DNA from: Phaeoceros laevis
Taxonomy: Eukaryota > Anthocerotophyta > Anthocerotopsida > Notothyladales
Reading direction: 5' to 3'
Length of the DNA: 57,414 nt
NCBI GenBank assembly: GCA_049999765.1
Contig: JBNGIQ010009547.1
Coordinates: 844,056 to 901,469 of the forward strand
In this document: in pieces, positions 1 through 10,400 of the stretch
Layout of the letters: each line of letters begins with the position of its first letter
Numbering within the stretch: position 1 is the stretch's first letter
The notes under the pieces: generated by a model
The model's database searches: none
The model's input: only the letters and a program-made list of their open reading frames with translations
What the model was told of the DNA's origin: nothing
Made by a program: the position numbers and the translations under genes

Positions 1-3000
1 AACACTGCTGAGCCCTCAAAAGAGGAAGTCCTGGCACTCCCCCCCGTCAGATGGGGAGGACCGTGTAGTCCCGGTTAAGCCTAAGAGACTTGATTTTGGG
101 GACACTTCTGCACAACGTTCCAGGAGCTGCTCAGGGCCTCCGACACCCGAGCAGCTTCACGCCTTTGGGCGGATGGATTTTCGCAAGCGGCATTTGCTCC
201 TCAAGTATTACTCGCAGTGAGTAGTTCCTGTTCTTGTGCACTCCTTCTTAGCCGCTTCAGGTGTTGGGTTCTGGGTTGTGAGGACGCTGGGTACTACTCT
301 TTGCGTTGCAGGGACTGCTGCATGGAGAATTTCTCCGCAGCCGATTTCAAGGATTTCCAAGCCATGGGAATGTCGGCCCTGGAGAACAGACTTATCCACA
401 AGTTGGGAAAAACTGGCAAGAAGCGAACGTATTATGTATGTCTCTAAGCTGGATGTCTGCCTTGGGTGATAGCTCAGCTTGCAATCTGGTTGACAGGCCT
501 TGTTCTTAAAGAATGCCCCGTAACTGTTTGCAGGAAGGTTGCGAGAAGTATAAGAAAGTGCACACAGTGTACACCTGTGACATCGACAAGTGCGGTCGTG
601 TCTGCTCTACGGTATTCCTTCCCTCGCTTCATATGCAATACTTATTCCTTGCGAAGCACGACCCTCGTCTCTTCCTGCTTATCGTATGGAGTCACTAAAA
701 CAAGTGTGTGCGACACCCAGGACTTGACGTTGGAGCAAGAGGGCGCTCCCCTGCAAAGAGCTTTCGGGGATGAATTCATCCTTCGGGTCAAACTGACAGC
801 GAAGGAGGATGGCAGAGAGTGCGAAGGTAGCATTCGTCGTGCTCTATCAGAGGGGTTGAGCTTCGCTATGCGAACCTACAGGTTCTTCGGTGAGTGGTCC
901 TTGCCCTTATTCTGCTGTTGCCAACTGCTGGTTTGTCTCCGGTCTGTGGATTTACCTTATCCAGTCCTGAGCTACTCTATATATCCCTATCTTCACACAT
1001 CAGGATTCAAAGAAGCAGACCGCAAGAAACGCCGGGGAATTCAGTTCGACAGTTCAAGTGCAGTGAACTGCGTATTCTTGTGCCTTCAGTCTGAAGCAGA
1101 GGCTGACCTCGTCAACCCCAAATTCCCCAAATTCCCCAACATGCACGCCGCCCGCCAGTATATGGGGCATTGGGATACTGAGGTACTTTTGGCCAAACGG
1201 ATTTCCAGGTCAGTCCCACTGGAAGCACGGTGTTCACCTCATCTGGATATGCCATGGTCCGCATGTCCCGTGAGCCGTCCTTAGATACTTGCTCTGGCAT
1301 ACTTTTGTATGTGCGCCAAGTGATGTGACATTTCATTTTCGTGACAGGTTTAAGCTTTGCCTATCAAAAACGTTACAGCTGCCCATTGACATGTCAACAG
1401 TGAATGTGGTGCTGATTCCCGATTATTCTTGCAAGGTGTGCTTGCCTATTTGCTCGCTTCCTCCGGTAGTCCCTTTTGCCCCTGAAATGAAACTGGCCTG
1501 CACAGACTGAAGGTTGTGACTCTCTAATAGGATGACAACGGAGCTCCCGTTTATGATAAGAATGGCTCAAGACTCATCACAACTGACGGGTGTGGGTTTA
1601 TCTCCCATGATTTGATGCTGAAATGCCCTCCTTCTATCTACCAAGGCAAAGAGCAAGCCAAAGAGCCGTGGGGTGGTGAGGAGGTGAGGTCTACTTCAAA
1701 TGCCTTCTTTTGTGCATGACAGGGATAAACAATTCAGAACAGGCCGCATCTGAATTTAGGTGGGCCCTCGCTATTGGAATGGATCCACGTACCATGAAAC
1801 TTGTTACATATGTGTTGTTGTTGTTGTTGTATATACACAGGAGTGCCCCCTGCTCATGCAAATGAGGCTCTTTCACCAGGGGGACGTATATAAAGGAGTG
1901 CTACTTCTGAACTTGAAGGTTACAGCTCTCTTGTAGTTCTGTTGCAACCGTTCCTGAATGTGCTGAACTTTCATGCAAAGTAGTGATCTTGTTTTCTTGC
2001 CGCACTAGCTGCCTCCTCGCACGATACTGGTGAGAGAGTCCATGAGAAAGGTGAAGAGAGATGCGAAAGTTCAGTCCCCGACGTTCAACTCTTTAGAGAT
2101 ATGTGGGACAAGGTAAGCAGCTAATCCTGAGTTCGCCACTCGTAGTTGTTGCTTTGCTTTTTGCTCTTTGCTTTACAGTTGAAGGATTGTCATGTGCTTG
2201 ATCCAACAGCCGAAAACCAAAGGATGCTAAGTTATTCCAGCACCTTGTTCTTCTGCTGGTGCACGGGGGTGTGCCAGAGGAGCTTATTATGAAGTGGGCG
2301 AGGGAAAGATTGGAGGAACTAGCGACGTGCTTCAAGGACAAAAAGAAGGCCTTCAAAGGTGAGATTCGCTGGTATTTCGGTGCCTCGTTTTCGTTAGGAG
2401 GTCTAATGCTTGGTTCTCGCACTTGCATGTACAGCTCTGGCACCTCACATAGACGAAAGGCTAGACTGCGAGTACGCCGTCCGGTTGATACTGGCAGGCA
2501 TGGAGGTTGAAGAGCCTCTCATAAATGCAGCCTTACTCGAGCTGCAAACGCTACAATTTTCCGAACTCAGCCATTGCCGGATTCCAGTCCCAGGAACCTA
2601 CTACTTGAAGGGCTGTGCGGATCCAACCGGTACACTGGAGGCCCACCAAGTTTTCATCATCAGGTACTGTGTCGCAGTGTCACGTTGCTATGCAGTCCTT
2701 TGCCTACGTTTAGGCTGTGACTAATGTCTTGTCGTTTGGGATGAATACAGGGAGGATCCTACAAGTCCCGAAGTCCTGGTGTACAAACCCCCTGGGCTAC
2801 ACCCTGGCGACATCCAAAGATTTGAAGTAGTGGAGGCCACTCCTCTTCTAAAGAGTATGATTGGTTCTGCAAAAAATGTAATTTTCTTCTCGGTCCATGC
2901 CAAACGTCCTCCTGTGGACCAGATGGCTAACGCAGACCTTGACGGTGATGAGTTTTTGATCTTCGAGAACAAAGATGTAAGCTGGATATATTTCTCTGTT

Positions 3001-4389
3001 AGATGTGGTTGTCTTCATTTGCTCAGTGCCTTCTCGGTCGTCCATGCTCTCTGGGCTGCTCTGAATCACTGCCCTCTACTCCTAAATTCAAGTGAAGGGC
3101 TTTTGCAGATTTTGGATAACTACAAAGTTAGCCCGCCGTGGGAAGTGCGTATGACGAAAGAACGTTCACCAAGACCAAGAGAAGCTCCCGCAGATCCAGA
3201 AGCTTTTGAAAGGGAGCATGCGGACATTTGTTTGGAAGCATCCCTCAAACCCAAGTATCTGACTGAAACCCTTTGCAGACCACCTGTTCGCATTGAAAAA
3301 AGCTCTATTTTCTTTGCAATCCACAGTGTGGCTGTATCTCTTGCACGCTTAACTGATGACTTATTGCAGTTCTACCAAAGGCCAGGCTGCAAATGCATGG
3401 TTAGTATCCATGGACAAGCATATATCCTTGAAATGCGGGGCTTCTCACAGTCAATTTCTGCAAAAATGCCTAGACCTGGTGGACATCTACTTCGAAGCAT
3501 TAGATGCCGATAAAACTGGTGTGAAAGTAAGCTGTCCTGATTTCAGTCCTCGGTCTGTGGAAATTACAAGTGTCAACCAGGATTTTAGAAGTGATATTTG
3601 GCCTTTTCTGCGAACCTGACATCTTTGTTTACTTGGCATGTCAGACTACGGGTGTTCCTTCGAATCTGAAAGAGAGAAAAAAGCCTCACTTCATGCATAT
3701 TCAAAAGGACCAGGTCGCTGACACCTACGTATCCAAGAGTATTCTTGGTCAGGTGTTCGACATGGCAAAGCACCCATTAGATTTCGGTTTCCTTCCTCCC
3801 AAAGGTATGCTGTGCGGACTTTTCGTTTGCAGTCTTTGCAGGTGATGTCAAGTGCTTTTGCAGGAGTTTGAGAACACTTTGATTTGTGTGTGTCTTCAGT
3901 TCCTATAGAGCCAGACCCCAGATTTGAGGTGGATGGCTTCAAGCCATACTTCGCCACATGGTGTAATTTATTGGACTCCTACAACAAGGATATGAGGTGT
4001 GCCCTTACTGTAGACGACGTTGCTTTGCGAGATCAGAACTGTCAAGACTTGACTTTGAAGTATCGCCAGGTAAGCGTCGTGTCATCAGACCTTGTTTATG
4101 TGGCTGCAAAGAGAGTGCTAACCAGCTTTTTCTGCAGATACTGTACGGGGGACCTAATCTTGCCAACGCAACCAAGGATATAGATGTAATTAAGAAGGAG
4201 GCATCTGCAGCCTATGCGGCTGGGTACACTCGGGCGAAGATGTGTGAACAAAACAACTGGAAAGTCACTGGTGTCCGGTTTGCCTGGAAAGTGGCCGGAG
4301 ATGCTTTGTTAGATATCCTCCGACCGCCTGACTCGTGGTTTGTTTGTCGTGGTGTGGCGTCGGAGCTTTTTGCAAGGCGGAAGTCTTAA
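1..4389 (+). CDS. RNA-dependent RNA polymerase (RDR gamma / RDR3-5-like), 3' part
   Basis: Eukaryotic RDRs copy RNA into double-stranded RNA for silencing. The N-terminus lies before the window. Exons read on the sequence: <1-216, 312-435, 534-611, 721-889, 1004-1208, 1348-1435, 1531-1683, 1841-1918, 2009-2112, 2210-2358, 2435-2663, 2751-2976, 3109-3254, 3370-3526, 3645-3804, 3900-4069, 4138-4389 (TAA). All introns are GT-AG and the phases join. Recognisable RDR blocks in order: FGDEFILRVKL, YRFFGFKEADRKK, DGCGFISHDLMLKCP, CPLLMQMRLFHQG, LPPRTILVRESMRKV, PGTYYLKGCADPTG, then the catalytic DLDGD at 2935-2949 followed by a YKVSPPWE-type block. The KK-rich YRFFGFKE region and the PPWE block resemble the plant RDR3/4/5 clade more than RDR1/2/6. 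In that clade the motif is usually DFDGD, so the L is unusual. Clade assignment is by remembered motifs, not by a tree. Confidence 0.88.
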
Positions 4390-4508
4390 TTTTGTACACT
4401 GTGGGAGATGTAAGATATGTAGTTGACACGCTAAGCTAGCACCGGAAGTCTTAATTTTGTACATTGTGGGAGATGTAAGATATGTAGTTGACACGCTAAG
4501 CTAATACC
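4379..4508. repeat. 65-bp tandem duplication over the RDR stop and 3' UTR
   Basis: Two near-identical 65-bp units start at 4379 and 4444, each beginning ggaagtcttaattttgtaca. The first unit contains the stop codon of the RDR gene (4387-4389); the second lies in the 3' UTR and repeats the same stop. Only a few bases differ, so the duplication is recent. Confidence 0.9.
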
Positions 4509-4509
4509 G

Positions 4510-5035
4510 GTTGACGATATTCCTAGTTTTCATGCTTGGGTCAAAGTTGCTGGGTACTATGTTCCTCCTTGTTACGTGGACAAGATAGGCTGAGTAGTAT
4601 TCTTGATCAGGAGGCTTGTAGAGACATGAAGGTCTGTTTTTTCCATTTGCTGACCAGTAGTGGAGAGGAAGAGCTACGACTGACCATGACAGAGGTTTGT
4701 GAGCAAGCACAAGGCGTCCATCAGGGTGGACTAGGCAGAGAGGGCCTCACGTACTTACACGCAGAGATAGCTGTTTGTTTCTTCTCTTTCCTCATTGGTC
4801 ATTCGGTAGATATGTGCTATCACATAATCGGAAAGGTGCTGTTTATTGCAGGCTTTTGTAGCTTTCTGTATGTCTAAGATTTGTTGGCACTGTTTTAGCT
4901 TGCTCTTTAGAATGTAGTTGTGTTCGGTGGTGGAATCAGTTGTATGCTTGCACGTACTCTACACAGCTCTTTTTACAGTTACTGGTACCTTTTCTGTTCA
5001 AGTCTTCAAGAAGTACGCTCACTGTTGCTTGAGAT
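4510..5035. other. intergenic, no gene seen
   Basis: T-rich DNA downstream of the RDR gene. Open frames here are short, lack recognisable motifs and have no convincing splice context. Confidence 0.5.
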
Positions 5036-5253
5036 AATTTTCTTGCATGATTTGGAAATCGCCGGCACCCAAACTCATATCCAAAGCCTATGTTGCCGTC
5101 CAGGCTGAGCCGTCGCAACACCTGGTTGGATTTGAGGCCCTCGCAAAGACGCTCCACCTCCGACTCACTGCTGATGCCGCAGTTACCAGCTGATACCGAG
5201 TTGCCCAGTTTCACCACCCGCAACGAAGGGCGCACCAAGTCGTGCGGTAGCAA
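5036..5253 (-). pseudogene. leucine-rich-repeat gene fragment
   Basis: The minus frame encodes about 70 residues with LRR spacing: a SLRVVKLGN strand, an ESEVERLCEGLKSN helix and then VLRRLSLDGN. This alternation is typical of ribonuclease-inhibitor-like repeats, as in some plant LRR or NLR proteins. No start codon context, further repeats or partner exons could be found on either side, and the reading becomes unremarkable beyond about 5036. It looks like an isolated scrap of a larger LRR gene; a lone exon of an unseen gene is possible. Confidence 0.35.
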
Positions 5254-5259
5254 GCCTCT

Positions 5260-6070
5260 TGCTGTTTTGCTACTTCACATTTCCACCACAGAGCGTTAGC
5301 TTGCAAGCTCTGGGCGTCTAAATTTTTTGTTCCGCAGAGGGAACAGGCATCATCGTTTGAACTGATGAGTGAAGTGCAGCAAAGATGAGTGGCTGGAAGT
5401 TCAAGTTAGCTCATTCTCCCAAGCATTTGCTGGGAGTGTAAACCTGTGGTACCATGTACATCTGGGAGTTGCTAATTGCTGCGACTTCTCACGTGTAGGC
5501 TTGTGTTACCCTTCACTGGCAGCATGTCTTCAATCTTTTCATTTAGGTCTGGAACAAGGCACGCTGCCGCCTTGGGCCCGTGCCCGTGCCCATGCATTGG
5601 TTGTTTGCCTTGCGTGTTGTTTTTTCTTCGAATCCTTTTTATGAACAGTTGCAGCCGTATGGTGTACAACCTGAGAAATTGTGGCCACTCTCTTCGCCTT
5701 CCCTCTTCCCAGCAGGACAGGAGCATGTGACCTGCATTCATCCAACCGCAACCTGGTTGTCGAAACAGAAACAGGCATGCCACGAGGGCACCAATTAAAT
5801 TGGCTGTGAAGCCACTGAGTGGTGTTCAACTCTTCGTAAGGCTCCCACGTCAGATTCACAGGCCAGCTCTGCATTAGCGCTCAACGGCCCTGGTAGACGA
5901 GAGGAGACAAGCAAGTACATTTCCAATGCGCGAGGAAAGGGGAGAGGATCCCGAAACCGAACCAGCTGGAAAAGAACCGGAGCTCTGTGCTCCTGGAACG
6001 CTGGCATCTGAGAGCTGCCATTTGAACTCTCCAATTTTCTCCGCCCTTATCCGTGGATAGATCTGTCCCC
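5260..6070. other. intergenic / promoter side of lipid-transfer gene 1
   Basis: No gene recognised. The last roughly 200 bp presumably hold the promoter and 5' UTR of the downstream lipid-transfer-like gene; no clear TATA box was identified. Confidence 0.4.
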
Positions 6071-6439
6071 ATGGCGTCCTCGAAGGCCGCTCCTGCTGCG
6101 GTGATGTTCCTGGCCTCGCTCATGGCTCCTCTCCTTCTGTCTCTTGTTCCGGCAGCCTTCTGCGCACAAGCGAGGAAGGCGATGGCGCCGGAGCAGCCGG
6201 CGCGGGCACCGGACCTGTGCAACAATGTGCCGGGAAAATGCACGCCAGCCGGCTGGGTCCCCAAAAATCCTTTCCCGGAGCATCCGATCAACGCCCTTTG
6301 CTGCGTCGCTATCCGGTCGGCAGGGCTGAATTGCCTCTGCCTGCTGCAAAACAAGTGGCATGTGCCTAAGAAAATTGTGGACAACTACGTGAAGGACTGC
6401 AAGTTGCCTCCCAGGCTGACTTGCCCCGAGCAAGCTTAA
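6071..6439 (+). CDS. secreted eight-cysteine lipid-transfer-like protein 1
   Basis: A 122-residue single-exon protein. Residues 1 to about 32 form a signal peptide with a hydrophobic core (VMFLASLMAPLLLSLVPAAF). The mature part carries the eight-cysteine pattern of the LTP/2S-albumin (AAI) superfamily: C...C...CC...CxC...C...C, seen as DLC, GKC, ALCC, CLC, KDC and LTC. Four disulphides would enclose a lipid-binding cavity; the protein is probably extracellular. Ligand and role cannot be read from sequence. A CTPAGWVPxNPFPxHP stretch between Cys2 and Cys3 is shared with the paralogue at 14408. No GPI-anchor-like tail is visible. The ATG at 6071 was chosen because it directly precedes the signal peptide. 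Confidence 0.85.
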   Translation: MASSKAAPAAVMFLASLMAPLLLSLVPAAFCAQARKAMAPEQPARAPDLCNNVPGKCTPAGWVPKNPFPEHPINALCCVAIRSAGLNCLCLLQNKWHVPKKIVDNYVKDCKLPPRLTCPEQA

Positions 6440-7434
6440 CACTGGTATCGAGGCATGGTGCCATTGTTGTCGAAGAAGGTTGTTGCGAAGTTGTAGACTA
6501 GCACTAGAGCTCAAACTGAGGTGTAAGGAATCGGGAGTCCCGGCGGACAATCAATACAGATGGCCTTTCAAGTGATTACAACGCACGGCTTTATGAGCCT
6601 TTATCTATAGATATTATATACATGTAGTAGAGTAGAAGTTTTTTCATTTTCAGCATGCGTGCTGCCCATGGCCAAGCAGTAAAGCGGCTTCTCCAAAGTT
6701 CGTTAGCGATGGCGAGTGCAAATAACCTCACTTCAGAACTCATATAGCATCACTTCAGAACTGCATTTTCATACGGGGTTCTCGAGACAGGACATCAACA
6801 ATGCCGGCATTCATATGCGAACACAATGATCGGAGCTAATGTTGGCCGGCAGTCAATCTCAACTTATGGATGCGGATGAGTCCTCCAGACCTGTCCGACC
6901 GCGGTGTCTCAAGACGCACACTACGGATAGTAAAAATCTGGTAGTCTGCAAGGTCAACTGATGATGTCTAGCAAAATGTCCACTTTGTCCATAAATTTAC
7001 AAATTACGGCCGTTGTCGCATTGTACAAGTCTGTTGCGGAAGCCATTTTTACATCACAACATCAGCGCTGAAGTTTTACATCCTAGCCGATCGGACGATC
7101 GGACCGCACTTGCCTATGGGCCGCCCTAAGTTGTGCTGCTATAGCCTCGCACATCATTAGCGCACGTATCAGCATCCGCATAGTCAGGCTGTTCAGCATG
7201 CCCATGAACAAGAAATCATACCCTTCGCATGTCCACTCCTGGAGGACCTTCCACTCATCTGAAGCCTGGCAGGCCAACACCAGCTCCGTTCACAGTTCAC
7301 TTTCACTCGCCAAACATACTCGAATCAGGGCCTTCTGTGTTTTGCGGACTCAACAGCTGCTCAACCTGGGAATGAAATATCCGGCCCCATCAGATTTTGT
7401 CAGATTTTGTGTTGTTGAAACTACGAGAGGTGAG
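6440..7434. other. convergent intergenic region
   Basis: Lies between the 3' ends of lipid-transfer gene 1 and the CAMTA gene and presumably holds both 3' UTRs. A minus open frame at 7083-7280 has no recognised similarity; it could belong to a last CAMTA exon or 3' UTR, but no convincing splice link was found. Confidence 0.4.
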
Positions 7435-10400
7435 TCAGATGACACAATCCAAGACTTCCACAACTGTGCCGAGGAAAAACCATACCTCATTCTGCTCTAG
7501 CCTGATTTTCATCCGGTTGTAATCTTCCAAGGCTTGGGCATTGTCCACAATGCCTCGGACTGTGTCTACATCTCGCCAGATCTCCTTTTGAAATTCATCC
7601 TTGAGTGGTTTCCGGAAGTCCTCAAGCTCAGAGGTATCAATGGATTTTGCAGAGAAATTGCGAAATCCATTTCGTTTTCGAGACCATCTTAAAACAGCCT
7701 TCTCCAGGATCCCAACTGACCAAAGTATTTTCCGGTACTGCTTCCGAACAAGGTGCCCTCTGACATTGGCCTGTTAAGATGGACAATGAAAACCGCTGGA
7801 TCAATGACTGACCTGACGTATCTCTAAACCACAACCTATAAGGACGAAATAGATGCACCCATCCTACTTTCCATGGGACATACCACACATATATGAACAT
7901 TTCAGCTCAAGCTAAGGGATAATGGAGAGACAGACCTGAATCCGGACGACCTTCCTGCGGATGTTCAAATAGGCCTTCCTTCCTTTATACCCCCTATATC
8001 TGCGCTGGATAAGAAGAGCAGCAGACTGCTGTTTTTGTGTTCGCTTCCTGTGGTGTCCTCGGAATGCCGTCTGTATTACGCTTGCTGCCTTCCACGCACG
8101 GATTTCTTCATTGAGAGACTGAAGGTCAACTCTACTCTCTACAACCTGACTCTCAGCCAAATGAAGGAGCCGACAAATTGAATGTTGACGGTTCAATGCC
8201 TGTATCGCTGAGGCTGCTTCAGTGGCCTTTTTCACTGCAATTACAGACGACTCATGCAAGTGCATGTCCTCTGATCTCCTTTGGGCCTGCTCCAGGTTGA
8301 ACGTTTCGACTCTTGTGGGGTTGGACATCCTGGCTACATCTTCACCAATGGTCATGGCTGACAACCGAGATGCCAATGCTGCCTCAGCTAAACATGCTGC
8401 AATCCCCGCAAACTCATTCTCAAGAGCTAGGTCCGCAGCAGTGCGCCCAGCTGGGTCTTTAGGTGTGGGATCCGTTTTAAGGGCAGGTGCTGCTCCAGAA
8501 ACCAGTAACTTCGCTACACATTCCTCCCTGCAAAAGTCCTGTACCCTGTTACTTTCGTCTTTCTATCTTGACCATGCCATAGATGTGGGTGATGGTATCT
8601 AAAGGTCATAAAACATAATGAGATGAAATACAGCGAGCAAAATAATCCTGTAGAACGAGGAAATTGTCTATCAACCAGACAAAAAGTTACTTCACGTACC
8701 TTCCTTTGGCAGCGGCCCAGTGAAGTGCAGTCCAGCCACGTACATCTCGAAAGTTGATACCATACCCAGCAGCCAAAACTGGACTGATTCCCCAGGAGTA
8801 ACCAAGGGCAGCTATAAGGTGAAGGACCCCTTGACCATTCTTATCGAGAATTCGCAAGCCATTCTCCTGCTCTGACACTTGAGAGAAAAGCCAGTCCTTC
8901 AGAAGTTGCTTCAAATAAAGCTCACAAAGAAGGTCCTTCACTCTTTCTGGACTTGGGGTCGGCCCCTCTAGGGCAGACTGGATGTCAGCCCACTCATCAT
9001 CCAGGATGTCCAGAGATGACATTTTTCCCACCGGTGCAATGCCTGAATGATGGCTTCCAGCAACCCTCTTCTGCTTTCCGAGCAGCATACGAGACTGGAT
9101 GTCAGCCCACTCATCATCCAGGATGTCCAGAGATGACATTTTTCCCACTGGTGCAATGCCTGAATGATGACTTCCAGCAACCCTCTTCTGCTTACCGAGC
9201 AGCATACGAGCCAGTCTAGTCTGCCAGAGTAACTCCTCAACTACGATCTTGACGTTCCTTGCAGTAGGAACAAGATTGTCACGGAATTCAAATTCACGCA
9301 CTTGACTGCATGCCTGCCTGTCTCTGCGTGTGACGTAAAAAGGGACTCTTCCTGCTTCAATTACAGGAGTTACACATGAAAGCACTCCAGTGTGCACATA
9401 GTTTGCATGAACTTCCACCTCTCCAAACATTACGCCCCATTTGCACTCAGACGGGTCTTCTGAAGTGTCCAGAAAAACCCCAGTGACAAGCACCTGGAGT
9501 TCCAGAGCAAGGCACGTCAGATTTTGGCATACCAAAGCACCATGGTCAGGACATACACAATTCAAATCATTTGCCAGAATGCATCTGCAAAGTGTATTGT
9601 TACCTTAGTTTCAACTGAGGATAACGTCCATTCAGGTGAGAACTCCAGAAGGTCGAACTTATGTTGAGACAAAGATGGGCTCACGGCACCTACGTCGACC
9701 ATCATATCATTCGACAATTGGGCAACAGTGTCATCCGCAAAACTTGCTGGCCATTCAGTTCCACTATGCTGCACTGTGTTAGATAAAAGTGAAGCATCAT
9801 CGTCTACACAAAGTGCCCTTTCTATCCATCTGTTGAAGCTGTCTGCCCTGTCCGTTTTCTTCTGAAGTTGATCTTTGGAAACAGTTCCGGATCCAAAATC
9901 CCCAAACTGACTGTATCCCATGCTTGAACCTGTATTCCTGCCTGCAAAAGTCGCTTCAGATGGTAGGGGAGCTGCCCTTGTGGAAGCGTTTGTGTTTGAA
10001 AACAAAGGACTTGTTCCCTGTGGAACCAATGAGCTATATGACTCCGCAAAATTATTGTATTGTGCTTTCCCATTGTCTGTAGGCCATGAGCCCCACACCG
10101 AGTTGACCAACTGCACAAACAACCATGCCTCACAAAATCAGAAGTAGTGGTAGGTATGACGCACTTGATAAAGATGGATAAAGAATTCTGCTACTGCGAA
10201 AGCCAAGGAGGTTGCCGGCACCCTTCCAGACAATAAACTAACCTCTGAGTCCCTTGATCCCGATCCAGAGTACGCCTTTAGAAGACTTGCTTCCAACTCT
10301 GTCTTAGGCTCAGCCTCAAACGGTGCTACTAGTAGACTGTTTACAGAAGAGGTGCTTGCTGAATCTGACCTCAATTTAGCTTCATTGAGCAACGCGTTCT

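Noticed and set aside
466-1284. 272-codon open frame on the plus strand
   Set aside because: It reads through RDR introns; only two segments (721-889 and 1004-1208) are true exons.
5881-6550. Long minus open frames opposite the first lipid-transfer gene
   Set aside because: They are shadows of the GC-rich coding strand and lack any family motif.
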